Part shown: positions 8,489-17,251 of the stretch, in pieces
Layout of the letters: each line of letters starts with the position of its first letter
How positions within the stretch are numbered: position 1 is the first letter of the stretch
Assembly (NCBI GenBank): GCA_945902755.1
Contig: CAMDNC010000007.1
Coordinates: forward strand, 1 to 45,240
Source: Flavipsychrobacter stenotrophus
GTDB lineage: Bacteria > Bacteroidota > Bacteroidia > Chitinophagales > Chitinophagaceae
Reading direction: 5' to 3'
DNA: 45,240 bases
The notes under the pieces: model-generated
Told to the model about the DNA's origin: nothing
Database searches by the model: none
What the model saw: the letters and a program-made list of their open reading frames with translations, nothing else
Made by a program: the position numbers and the translations under genes

Positions 8489-10549
8489 CTAGCTGATTTT
8501 TCCCCAGTGTGATTGTTTGTTTTTCTCAGACAAAGCATAACGCAGAGGTTGGTTTTGGGGCTTTGTGAGTGCAGGATCGTCAGATAATAATTGCAGTGCT
8601 GCTACTCTGGTTTCCTCTAATATGTCACTATCTTGGACAATATCTGCAAGTTTAAATTTCATTAATCCACTTTGTTTGGTACCATACATATCACCGGGTC
8701 CGCGCATAGCAAGGTCTTCTTCAGCTATCTTGAAACCGTCGGTGGTAGATACCATTATCTGAATCCGTTTGTAGCTTTCTTCTGATATTTTATTACCAGT
8801 AAGAAGAATACAATACGATTGTTCAGCACCTCGCCCCACCCTACCTCTTAGCTGGTGCATTTGGGATAAACCAAAGCGCTCTGCACTTTCTATAAGCATT
8901 ACTGATGCATTAGGAACGTTAACACCCACCTCAATTACAGTAGTGGCAACTAAAACATTTGCCTCACCTTTTACAAATCGTTGCATATTGCGTTCACGCT
9001 CATCACCGTCTTGCCTGCCATGTACCATAGCTATCCGGTATTTATTTTCATTGAACCATATTTTCACTTGTTCGTAACCAGCCATCAGACTTTCATAATC
9101 CATTTTTTCAGACTCTTCAATAAGAGGGTAAACGATATATGCTTGTCGTCCTTTGTCTACCTCCTTTCTCAAAAACTCCATTACTCTGGTTCTGTGGCTG
9201 TCTTTGCTTGCAATGGTTTTTATAGGTTGTCGGCCCGGAGGCAGCTCGTCTATTACAGACACTTCTAGGTCGCCATACATGGTCATGGCCAGCGTGCGTG
9301 GAATAGGAGTAGCTGTCATTACAAGTATATGGGGAGGCATTTCATTTTTTTTCCACAGTCTTGCTCTCTGACCCACACCAAACCTATGCTGCTCATCTAT
9401 AACAGCCAAACCTAGATTTTTAAACTGTACATTATCTTCTAGTAGGGCATGGGTACCCACTACAATTCTCAAGGAGCCATCAGCAAGTTCTTGCAATATT
9501 TCTTTTCTTATCTTTCCTTTTACATTGCCCGTCAATAACTTTACAGCTATTCCCATCTCGCTCAGCAGTTCTGCTATGCTATAAAAGTGTTGTTGCGACA
9601 ATATCTCTGTAGGAGCCATTATACATGCCTGAAAACCGTTGTCGAGCGCCAAAAGCATAGACATAAGTGCCACAATAGTTTTGCCGCTACCTACATCGCC
9701 TTGTAGCAGTCTGTTCATTTGTTTCCCAGTGCCAGTATCTTGTCTTATCTCACGTAATACCCGTTTTTGTGCATTAGTTAATTGAAAAGGGAGATGATCA
9801 TTAAAAAACTCGTTAAACAAATCTCCCACCTTACTGAAGTGCCAACCTTGTTGTGCGGTATGTTGCAGTCTTAACCTGCCTATTTGCAATTGTGAGAGGA
9901 ATAGCTCTTCCCATTTCATTCGGTGACGGGCAATGTATTCATGCTCTTCGGAGTCAGGGTAATGTATCCATTTTAGAGCCTGAAATCTGCCACAAAGGGT
10001 GTATTTATTACGAATATCTGCCGACAAAACCTCAATTACATCTGTTTGTTGAATTTTTTCAAATAGAGCTTGTGTAAGTTTTGCAAACGAACGATTGGTA
10101 ATTCCTCTCACTCTCAGTTTTTCAGTAGTGGAGTAAACAGGTTGCCTTCCGGGAATAGCAGTTTCTGCAGTCCAAGGTTCAATTTCAGGATGAGCAATAT
10201 TTATTATTCCATTAAAAACATTTAGTTTACCATAGACAATATATCTAGTGTTTTCTTTCAGTGATTTTTTCATCCACTGTGCACCCTGAAACCACAATAG
10301 TTCTATTCTACCTGTTTCGTCGTATATAGTAGCTATCAATCTTTTTTTTCTGCCCTCCCCATCCTCTGTAATGTTTACAAGTGTACCAGCAATTTGCACA
10401 CTATCACTTTTAGGGTCAATAAACCCTATTCTGGTTATTTGTGATCTGTCGGCATATCTGTAAGGATAGTGATACAGCAAGTCTTCGAAGGTGCTAATCT
10501 CTAACTCAGAGCGGAGGAGTTCGCCTCTTTGCGGCCCCACCCCTCTCAA
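8489..10549 (-). CDS. recG: ATP-dependent DNA helicase RecG (listed start is a TTG; true start probably further upstream)
   Basis: Wedge/OB domain, LLQGDVGSGKTIVALMSMLLAL, VIDEQHRFGVGQR, LVMTATPIPRTLAMTMYGDL, QLRGRVGRGAEQSYCILLT, MRGPGDMYGTKQSG. Confidence 0.96.
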   Translation of the reverse strand: MRGVGPQRGELLRSELEISTFEDLLYHYPYRYADRSQITRIGFIDPKSDSVQIAGTLVNITEDGEGRKKRLIATIYDETGRIELLWFQGAQWMKKSLKENTRYIVYGKLNVFNGIINIAHPEIEPWTAETAIPGRQPVYSTTEKLRVRGITNRSFAKLTQALFEKIQQTDVIEVLSADIRNKYTLCGRFQALKWIHYPDSEEHEYIARHRMKWEELFLSQLQIGRLRLQHTAQQGWHFSKVGDLFNEFFNDHLPFQLTNAQKRVLREIRQDTGTGKQMNRLLQGDVGSGKTIVALMSMLLALDNGFQACIMAPTEILSQQHFYSIAELLSEMGIAVKLLTGNVKGKIRKEILQELADGSLRIVVGTHALLEDNVQFKNLGLAVIDEQHRFGVGQRARLWKKNEMPPHILVMTATPIPRTLAMTMYGDLEVSVIDELPPGRQPIKTIASKDSHRTRVMEFLRKEVDKGRQAYIVYPLIEESEKMDYESLMAGYEQVKIWFNENKYRIAMVHGRQDGDERERNMQRFVKGEANVLVATTVIEVGVNVPNASVMLIESAERFGLSQMHQLRGRVGRGAEQSYCILLTGNKISEESYKRIQIMVSTTDGFKIAEEDLAMRGPGDMYGTKQSGLMKFKLADIVQDSDILEETRVAALQLLSDDPALTKPQNQPLRYALSEKNKQSHWGKIS

Positions 10550-10595
10550 ATATTCTATAGGCGAATCAAGTATGTATTGTATCTGGCTGATAGCA

Positions 10596-10603
10596 CAAAA
10601 ATA
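10596..10603 (-). promoter_or_regulatory. Candidate -7 element for recG
   Basis: Minus strand TATTTTTG with an upstream TTG about 23 nt away; it lies between the SGNH gene terminator and recG. Confidence 0.35.
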
Positions 10604-10671
10604 ACTGATAAAAATAGAAACATAATCAACGTACTAGGTAGAAAAAACGAACACCTAGAAAAAGAAGGCTT

Positions 10672-10703
10672 AAAAAAAAGCCCCACAGTAATCTGCAGGG
10701 CTA
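10672..10703 (-). terminator. Rho-independent terminator of the SGNH gene
   Basis: Minus strand AGCCCTGCAG-atta-CTGTGGGGCT followed by TTTTTTTT (10-bp stem with two GU pairs). Confidence 0.85.
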
Positions 10704-10726
10704 AAAATAAGAAGATTAAAAAAACA

Positions 10727-12097
10727 CTATGGGAACTTGATACCAGGATATTTGTTAGCATCAGTTTGTGGAATCGTAGACTTGTAATATGCATTGATAG
10801 CTTTGATGATATGGTTGGCCACAAGAGCATTTCCACGAGCATTAAGATGTATGCCATCTAGCGAAAAAGCACCACCAGAGATATATTCAGTAGAATAGGT
10901 GATACCATTGTAAGCCATACCAGTTGACAAAGTTTTCATGAAAGAGTTAATGTCTACATAAGCAAGCTTGCGCAATTTACACTCTTGTTCAATATAAGCA
11001 TTAAAACTCTTGATAGTGTTTCTTATGTTCTGCAATTCATCCGTAGTTAGGACGTACTCTTTCGGAATAGGTTTGGTGCTACCCCAACCAGCACATTTTA
11101 TAGAGTCGCGTGGCACGGTCATCAATATTAGCTCACCAGGTACGGCCTGACGGGTTTGATCGTCATTGTCTTTGATTATATAATAATTATATCCCTGCAA
11201 AAACACCTTGTCAAAAGATAGAGTAGAATACAACGCTTGCAGGGTATCTGCATAGCTCTGACGATCTATGTATAAACCATTTGCTGGCACCGTGTTGAAG
11301 TAAGGAAGTGCGCTAACATCAGGTATATTTATAAGAGCACCTTTCGCTGAAGTGCTACTCACAGCCTTCAATATACTATCGTATGCACTGGTAAACACAG
11401 AAGTAGGAGTAATGTCGTTCGAATTGTAAATGTTTAAAGTAACAGGTAATGCATTTCCAGTACCATCACCCTGACCACCGGCAACCGCATAGCCCAGTAC
11501 GTCAGTTACACCAAGCCATACCGTAAAGAAAGTTGGTCCAAGATTATATACTCTTGAATACAACTCATCTAAAGGACGCTGAGCTGGATTATAATAAAAG
11601 CGTTGTGCATATTTATTGAGACCAGCATAACCTGATACTAAGTAATCAGCAACTCGGATTCTAGGTATAGAAATGTTATTGATCTGTGCGTTGTTTATCG
11701 GATTGATGTACTTCCAACTGCCATTAGAATCAAGGGGCAAAGTGGTAGTAACAGGGGCCAAGGAAACAGAGCCATCGCAATAAGTCGTGGTTCCTAATAC
11801 CAATTTTGGTTCAGGGTATCCGTTATCTCCTGTAACTAAAGGTTGTATAAATGGACCATTGGCTCCAAAACCATCTTCTATAGTTTCAAATTGCTCAAAT
11901 AGCCTTTGGGGGTATGAATTCAACTGACCAGAGACAGTCAAGCTTCTGTCAGCATAACCTGAGCTGTATGAACAACCTACAGCCAAATAGTTTGTAAAGA
12001 CAGCTTCACCAGCAGTAGAAGGTGTTGTAACATCTGCACTGGGCTTGCAAGAGGCAAACAGTATTGCCGCAACACCAATGGTATATAATTTTTTCAT
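10727..12097 (-). CDS. SGNH/GDSL-type hydrolase-family lipoprotein
   Basis: Lipobox MKKLYTIGVAAILFASC; block I NYLAVGCSYSSGYADRS; block III-like FFTVWLGVTDVLGYA; block V SLDGIHLNARGNALVANHIIKAI. ATG at 12097 preferred over TTG at 12115. Confidence 0.75.
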   Translation of the reverse strand: MKKLYTIGVAAILFASCKPSADVTTPSTAGEAVFTNYLAVGCSYSSGYADRSLTVSGQLNSYPQRLFEQFETIEDGFGANGPFIQPLVTGDNGYPEPKLVLGTTTYCDGSVSLAPVTTTLPLDSNGSWKYINPINNAQINNISIPRIRVADYLVSGYAGLNKYAQRFYYNPAQRPLDELYSRVYNLGPTFFTVWLGVTDVLGYAVAGGQGDGTGNALPVTLNIYNSNDITPTSVFTSAYDSILKAVSSTSAKGALINIPDVSALPYFNTVPANGLYIDRQSYADTLQALYSTLSFDKVFLQGYNYYIIKDNDDQTRQAVPGELILMTVPRDSIKCAGWGSTKPIPKEYVLTTDELQNIRNTIKSFNAYIEQECKLRKLAYVDINSFMKTLSTGMAYNGITYSTEYISGGAFSLDGIHLNARGNALVANHIIKAINAYYKSTIPQTDANKYPGIKFP

Positions 12098-12120
12098 CTT
12101 GCTCGTTTTATTCAATTTTT

Positions 12121-13365
12121 TTAGAAACTATAATACAATCCTATGCCAGGCGCAGCGGCGGTTGTTTTGTATACTCCACCGAAGCCTGCATGATCATAGT
12201 TGCCTTGACGTTTTACAGAGTTTACTCCTTCAAATGCAGCCATTATTGTAAGTCCGGGGAGAGGTTTAACCGTTATACCGCAGCTTAATACCACTCTGTC
12301 TGCATCTGGTAAATCAGGAGAAACAGATCCATTAGTTACTGGCGTAGGGTCATAAGCGGCACCGCCCATCAGGGCTACGGTGTTGCTTATTTTGTAGCAA
12401 ATACCAAAACGAGGAGTGAAGGTGTTACGATACTTGCGTGGTGCACGCACATTGTTAAGAGAGGTAGTAGTTTGCGCAAAATCAAAACGAAGTGTGTCGA
12501 AAGAATTCCAACCTGTATAGTTGAAATCCAACTGAAGCGTTATATCGTTTAATCTCCAGCCAAATCCTATTGTTGCTACTCCAGGCAAAGGTAGACGAGA
12601 GCTGAACTTTGTGTTAGGAAAAGAATCTCTAAGAGAAGTTGGAACTCTGAAGTCAGCAGACCCAGCGCTTACATCCATATTAACCTGAGAGCGGTAAGTT
12701 AAACCCACTTGGAAATTTTCTCTCAGTTTCATTTGCGCACCTATGTTGAACCCTACTCCTGTAGCTGTACCATGCAAATGTGCTTGACCATCGTCAATGT
12801 CAGCACCCTGAGCACCATGTACAGGTAATGCCTGTCTAAAGTCTACACTGCCAGCACCGAAAACAAAGCCTGCACCCACAGAAAGCCATTCGTTGGCACG
12901 ATAGCTAACGGTCGGTTGAAAAAAAACAGTTTTCAAGTCAATGGACTGTACAATGTACTTTCCTAGCCAGTTATTATCCCATTTCAGTCCTGCTCCAAAT
13001 GGAGTGTAGATACCCAATCCTAACGCCAAACGGCTGTCTTCGTTGAGGCGACCACCTATATACAGATTGAAAGGTGTAAAAGTCTGAGATACGCTTTGTT
13101 CATTAGCAGATGTTACACCAGAGTTGTCGCGATTGCCAAAAGCGGTCGATGGCATCAGAAACATCGTACTGCCGTATATCTGCACACCTTTTAGCCTTGC
13201 TAGACCTCCAGGATTGTAAAAAATAGTTGAAGCATCCCAGGGCCAAGCTGCACCTGAGCCGCCCATAGCTACCTGCCTCAATCCCTGAAGATTGAGCTGA
13301 TAACCAGCACCAAAAGAGGTCATTGCAGACAATAACAATGATGCCGTTATTACATGTTTCTTCAT
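12121..13365 (-). CDS. OmpP1/FadL-family outer-membrane transporter
   Basis: GYQLNLQGLRQVAMGGSGAAWPWDASTIFYNPGGLARLKG and beta-barrel repeats; start at MKKHVITASLLL (13365). Confidence 0.88.
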   Translation of the reverse strand: MKKHVITASLLLSAMTSFGAGYQLNLQGLRQVAMGGSGAAWPWDASTIFYNPGGLARLKGVQIYGSTMFLMPSTAFGNRDNSGVTSANEQSVSQTFTPFNLYIGGRLNEDSRLALGLGIYTPFGAGLKWDNNWLGKYIVQSIDLKTVFFQPTVSYRANEWLSVGAGFVFGAGSVDFRQALPVHGAQGADIDDGQAHLHGTATGVGFNIGAQMKLRENFQVGLTYRSQVNMDVSAGSADFRVPTSLRDSFPNTKFSSRLPLPGVATIGFGWRLNDITLQLDFNYTGWNSFDTLRFDFAQTTTSLNNVRAPRKYRNTFTPRFGICYKISNTVALMGGAAYDPTPVTNGSVSPDLPDADRVVLSCGITVKPLPGLTIMAAFEGVNSVKRQGNYDHAGFGGVYKTTAAAPGIGLYYSF

Positions 13366-13485
13366 AATTCTTGTGTTAAAAATTCGTTGAATCTGAACGC
13401 ACAGTTTTAATAATCGGGTATTAAGGTATACTGAAATATCTATAAATACAAATACCTCCGAAAAAAACCACTGCAAATATACGTT

Positions 13486-14181
13486 TTAAGATATAGCAAT
13501 ACCAATGGTAGCGATGCTTATTTTTACATTTTGTGCCCCCAATAGCACATTTGCGCAAGCTTCGATGGTGGCACCAGTCGTCAAAACATCGTCTAGGATT
13601 AGTATGTGTTTGCCAAGGAGCGGTGTTGTATCAGCAAGCAAAAAAGCCCCCATCATATTGTCTGCTCGTTCTGCTCTTGTTTTAGTTGTTTGGCTTTCGG
13701 TTTTCTTTACGCGTATTAGCGAAACAGTATCTACTTTTTTTCCTAAAGCTGCAGCTAATATTGCACTTTGGTTATAACCACGTTCATGCAATCGGGAGGG
13801 ATGTAGTGGTACAGGAATAACTATATCAATATCGTTTAGCCACCCTCCATGCTTTAGAGTTGCGGCTAATCTTGCACCTAGATATTTACCATTTTGTATT
13901 TGTCCTCTGTATTTTAGCCCATGCAATAAATGCTGCAAAAGACCATCTTCAGTGAAGTAGGCTAGGGATGTAGCTTTTACAAACGGCACTCTACCTGCAA
14001 AACGCATTGCTGTTTCATTGTTATCGGTGTAGTGATAATTGGTTTCGGGTAGCAAAGTAGCGCAGCCCATGCACAATACATGCTCACCACTTACCAAAGG
14101 GTTAGAACACCCTTCACATAAATCAGGATAAAAAAGGTGAACAAATCCGTTTCGAAGTTCTTTTAGTGAAATGAAACTCAT
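13486..14181 (-). CDS. comF: ComF-family phosphoribosyltransferase
   Basis: Zinc-finger CEGC...CMGC; DIVIPVPLHPSRLHERGYNQSAILAAAL; HILILDDVLTTGATIEACANVL. Confidence 0.93.
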   Translation of the reverse strand: MSFISLKELRNGFVHLFYPDLCEGCSNPLVSGEHVLCMGCATLLPETNYHYTDNNETAMRFAGRVPFVKATSLAYFTEDGLLQHLLHGLKYRGQIQNGKYLGARLAATLKHGGWLNDIDIVIPVPLHPSRLHERGYNQSAILAAALGKKVDTVSLIRVKKTESQTTKTRAERADNMMGAFLLADTTPLLGKHILILDDVLTTGATIEACANVLLGAQNVKISIATIGIAIS

Positions 14182-14207
14182 AGATAGAAATGGCAGTGTT
14201 CCACCAA

Positions 14208-14939
14208 TTATTTAGATACAGAACCTTGAAAAAGCTTCAGGAAATACTTTGTTTCTTCCTCCGCTAGAATCATTTCTCCATCCTGACACCTGATAACCTT
14301 AAGTGTACGAGGTGATTTACCGTCGCAGTTAAGCGATTGGCCCCCTCCGAGTTCTTTGATAAACCAAGATGGATTATTATCTGGATCTGTTCCGCTATAT
14401 ATGAAGCCTTGTTTGCCATCTGTCGAAGCCCCGGTTACATAAACTGACCGGATGTTTCTTGACATATCAATGGTTCCCGGAGCGGTGCGTTTATAGACAG
14501 TCCATTTACCTATCATTTCATCTATATTATTAATAGGTCGTGTTGAGTCTTCTTTTTTTATAACAATTGTTTTTACCACGTCCGAGAGATCGGGAGCAAG
14601 TTGAATAATTCCTTTGTTATTGGTAAGCACAAGTAGGTTAGATTTTCTGGTAACGACTTTATACCTAGAGTAGCCCATATCTAATATACTATCTTCGCTT
14701 ACAGTATAGCTACCTTCATATACGAAACCATTTCGATGACGATAGGAAAATGAATCATTTACAGAAAAGGTCATAAATAGAGTATCAGAAAAAGGCTGTA
14801 TAGTGCTGTCTAAAGACATTCTTACTACTTCTTTCCATCTGCTGGGAACAATCAATTTTTGTTTTTTTTTGTCGAAGCAGGAGGCAGTTGCCGGTAGCAA
14901 AACGAGCAGAACGGGAATATAATATTTAGTTAAACTCAT
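14208..14939 (-). CDS. Hypothetical lipoprotein/secreted protein
   Basis: N-terminal MSLTKYYIPVLLVLLPATASC resembles a lipoprotein signal; no confident family. Confidence 0.55.
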   Translation of the reverse strand: MSLTKYYIPVLLVLLPATASCFDKKKQKLIVPSRWKEVVRMSLDSTIQPFSDTLFMTFSVNDSFSYRHRNGFVYEGSYTVSEDSILDMGYSRYKVVTRKSNLLVLTNNKGIIQLAPDLSDVVKTIVIKKEDSTRPINNIDEMIGKWTVYKRTAPGTIDMSRNIRSVYVTGASTDGKQGFIYSGTDPDNNPSWFIKELGGGQSLNCDGKSPRTLKVIRCQDGEMILAEEETKYFLKLFQGSVSK

Positions 14940-15081
14940 GATGCACAAATGTAGGAAATATGACCCATCGCTATATCTCATAAAAAATTATTATTCTTTA
15001 CCAAACTTAATATTCCACAGCGAAAGTCAATATTCTTAATTTTACCTGAGTCAGCAAACATTGCATAAAAAAATTTACAAG

Positions 15082-15864
15082 ATGCCATCTTTACCCATTT
15101 ACGTAACGCTCATACAATCTGATATAGTATGGGAAGACAAGCAGACTAATCTCGAACAATACCAACAGCTTATTGCCAGGACAACTACCGTTCGACACGT
15201 AGTAGTATTGCCTGAAATGTTTAGTACAGGTTTTAGTATGTCTCCTGAGTTGCTAGCCGAGCCCATGGATGGACCTACTATTGGATGGATGAAGAAGATA
15301 GCAAGCCAACACAGATGTATACTAACAGGGAGCCTTATAATAGAAGACAATGGGAAATATTATAACCGAATGCTTTGGGTGCAGCCAGATGGTAAAGTAG
15401 CACACTATGATAAAAGACATTTGTTTGGCTTTGCTAGTGAAGACCACCACTATGCGTCAGGTACATCAAGAGTAATTACACAGGTTAATGGCTGGCGTTT
15501 CAATCTGATGGTTTGTTATGATCTTCGTTTTCCTGTATGGTCACGCAATCAGGGAGAGGAGTATGACGTACTCATCTATGTAGCCAATTGGCCCGAACAG
15601 CGCAGCATGGCATGGAAAACACTATTGCAAGCACGCGCAATAGAAAATCAATGCTACGTAATAGGAGTGAACAGAATAGGTAAAGATCCTAAAGGGAATA
15701 ATTACTCTGGCGACAGTAGTGTATTCGGTCCATCGGGAGAGACTCTTTGGCAACAGTCTCATTCACAGGATGTACATACTGTAGCACTAAATGCCGAGGT
15801 CTTAACAAAAGTCCGTCAAAACTATCCCTTTCTTAAAGATGCTGATACGTTTCTGATGTTGTAA
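15082..15864 (+). CDS. Carbon-nitrogen hydrolase (nitrilase superfamily, YafV/omega-amidase-like)
   Basis: Catalytic Glu in VVLPEMFSTGFSM, Lys in YDKRHLFGF, Cys in LMVCYDLRFPVWSR. ATG at 15082 preferred over TTG at 15061. Confidence 0.9.
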   Translation: MPSLPIYVTLIQSDIVWEDKQTNLEQYQQLIARTTTVRHVVVLPEMFSTGFSMSPELLAEPMDGPTIGWMKKIASQHRCILTGSLIIEDNGKYYNRMLWVQPDGKVAHYDKRHLFGFASEDHHYASGTSRVITQVNGWRFNLMVCYDLRFPVWSRNQGEEYDVLIYVANWPEQRSMAWKTLLQARAIENQCYVIGVNRIGKDPKGNNYSGDSSVFGPSGETLWQQSHSQDVHTVALNAEVLTKVRQNYPFLKDADTFLML

Positions 15865-15960
15865 ATAACCACAGGTAAATACTCTTGTACTAGTGAGTAA
15901 TGAGTTGCCGAGCGGAAAATGCTATAAGTTTTCATTATAACGCTATTAGGATACACGATG

Positions 15961-15989
15961 GCATTTATTAGCTTTTAGCTAATAAATGC
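15961..15989. repeat. Perfect 13-bp inverted repeat with 3-nt loop
   Basis: GCATTTATTAGCT-ttt-AGCTAATAAATGC. Confidence 0.9.
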
Positions 15990-16059
15990 AGCTGTTTTAG
16001 TGTAATAACCACCTCTCCGCCATTTACTGCTCGAGATTTTGCATCAAAGTAATGTTAAC

Positions 16060-16084
16060 TTGTTGTAACCAACTCGTACAACAA
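16060..16084. repeat. Perfect 8-bp inverted repeat directly upstream of the -24/-12 element
   Basis: TTGTTGTA-accaactcg-TACAACAA. Confidence 0.85.
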
Positions 16085-16090
16085 AACCAC

Positions 16091-16106
16091 TTGGCACAGC
16101 TTTTGC
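16091..16106 (+). promoter_or_regulatory. Sigma-54 (RpoN)-type -24/-12 promoter
   Basis: TTGGCACAGCTTTTGC; GG and GC separated by exactly 10 nt; matches TTGGCACR-N4-TTGC. Confidence 0.7.
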
Positions 16107-16131
16107 GTATGTATAATAAAATTCGTTTGTT

Positions 16132-16320
16132 ATGAAAAAGAGAGCAGTGATTTACTTCAGCAAAAACAAAGCATTAAAGATTCTAGAAAGCCCGTTGTCT
16201 GCTGACCTGAAAACGTTACTAAGTGCAACGTTTGCATTGTCACACAGTAGAGTGGTAAAAAGCCACATTCAAAATACGCTTATGCAACTGGAAAAGCCAA
16301 CTTACAAATTGACAGCTTAA
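16132..16320 (+). CDS. Small 62-aa hypothetical protein
   Basis: ORF MKKRAVIYFSKNKALKILESPLSADLKTLLSATFALSHSRVVKSHIQNTLMQLEKPTYKLTA, between the predicted promoter and a good terminator. Confidence 0.65.
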   Translation: MKKRAVIYFSKNKALKILESPLSADLKTLLSATFALSHSRVVKSHIQNTLMQLEKPTYKLTA

Positions 16321-16388
16321 TAATTGCAATTCGACTGTCTCCAGTTGTTTATATATATCGTGTGTGTTTGATTTGTGAAATGAGGAGG

Positions 16389-16427
16389 AACACAGCATAA
16401 AGGAGTAGTTTGTGCTGTGTTTTTTTC
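16389..16427 (+). terminator. Rho-independent terminator after the 62-aa ORF
   Basis: AACACAGCA...TGCTGTGTT followed by a T tract. Confidence 0.85.
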
Positions 16428-16558
16428 ATTTAAAATATTGTGTCTAAAGTTCATTGGTTTTGGATTTTACGTACATTTGATTCCCACAAAACAAAAAATT
16501 AATCCATTTTTTAGGAAGAATCGTTTGCTTTTTCAAAGATTCTTAACATTTTTTGATT

Positions 16559-16589
16559 TTTGGCTTCATTTTTGCTGTAGGTATGTTTG
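16559..16589 (+). promoter_or_regulatory. Bacteroidetes housekeeping-type promoter (-33 TTTG, N19, -7 TATGTTTG)
   Basis: TTTG 16559-16562, 19-nt spacer, TATGTTTG 16582-16589, upstream of the 16632 CDS. Confidence 0.65.
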
Positions 16590-16631
16590 AGTGTTATAAT
16601 GAAGAGTGAGGTTGTTTATTTTTATAAGAGC

Positions 16632-17030
16632 ATGAAAAAAATTATTTTATTTGTAACTAGTTGTACTTTGTTTTTCTTTACGGTGCAAGCACAGACATCC
16701 CGTCCTCCGATGGAAGAGGTTGTTAATGCTATTAAAAATAACCGTATTGAAGATATGTCGAAGTATTTCGACAACATTGTTCCAGTTACTATCAACAATA
16801 ATCAAACCATCTACAGCCGTAACCAGGCAGAAGCTGTTCTAAAGGATTTTTTCGAACGAAATATTCCAAAAGATTTTTTGATAATGGATAATGGTTCTCC
16901 GAATACAACATCCAAATTCATTATCGGAAGTTTAATAACACCTAGCGGGAACAAATACAATGTATACATCCTGATGAAACAAAAAGACAATAGCTTCTTC
17001 CTTCAAGAAATCAGAATAAATAGAGAATAA
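16632..17030 (+). CDS. Secreted DUF4783-like protein
   Basis: Signal peptide MKKIILFVTSCTLFFFTVQAQT; small NTF2-like body (VNAIKNNRIEDMSKYFDNIVPVTI...QAEAVLKDFFERN). Start after the predicted promoter. Confidence 0.65.
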   Translation: MKKIILFVTSCTLFFFTVQAQTSRPPMEEVVNAIKNNRIEDMSKYFDNIVPVTINNNQTIYSRNQAEAVLKDFFERNIPKDFLIMDNGSPNTTSKFIIGSLITPSGNKYNVYILMKQKDNSFFLQEIRINRE

Positions 17031-17057
17031 CCGATATTTTTTATCGGTTATTTTTTT
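17028..17057 (+). terminator. Rho-independent terminator
   Basis: TAACCGATA-ttttt-TATCGGTTA-TTTTTTT overlapping the stop codon. Confidence 0.85.
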
Positions 17058-17251
17058 GCATTGTCTTTGTCTTTTTTTCAATAAGCGAAGCAATTTTTAG
17101 TAAAAAAGACAATGCTGAAATTATCGCAGATAAGAAAGTTTATCTTTCTGCAGAGTCGACAAACTGAATTTAATTTTAATACGGGTCAATTTATTTCGGA
17201 AACGAAGCATTTTAGTGATTCTCGCCGATACTTTTCTAATTTTGACCCACG

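Noticed and set aside
10555-10857. Minus-strand ORF of 100 aa between the SGNH gene and recG
   Set aside because: Overlaps the SGNH coding end and its terminator in a different frame, is low-complexity hydrophobic, and does not join recG in frame.
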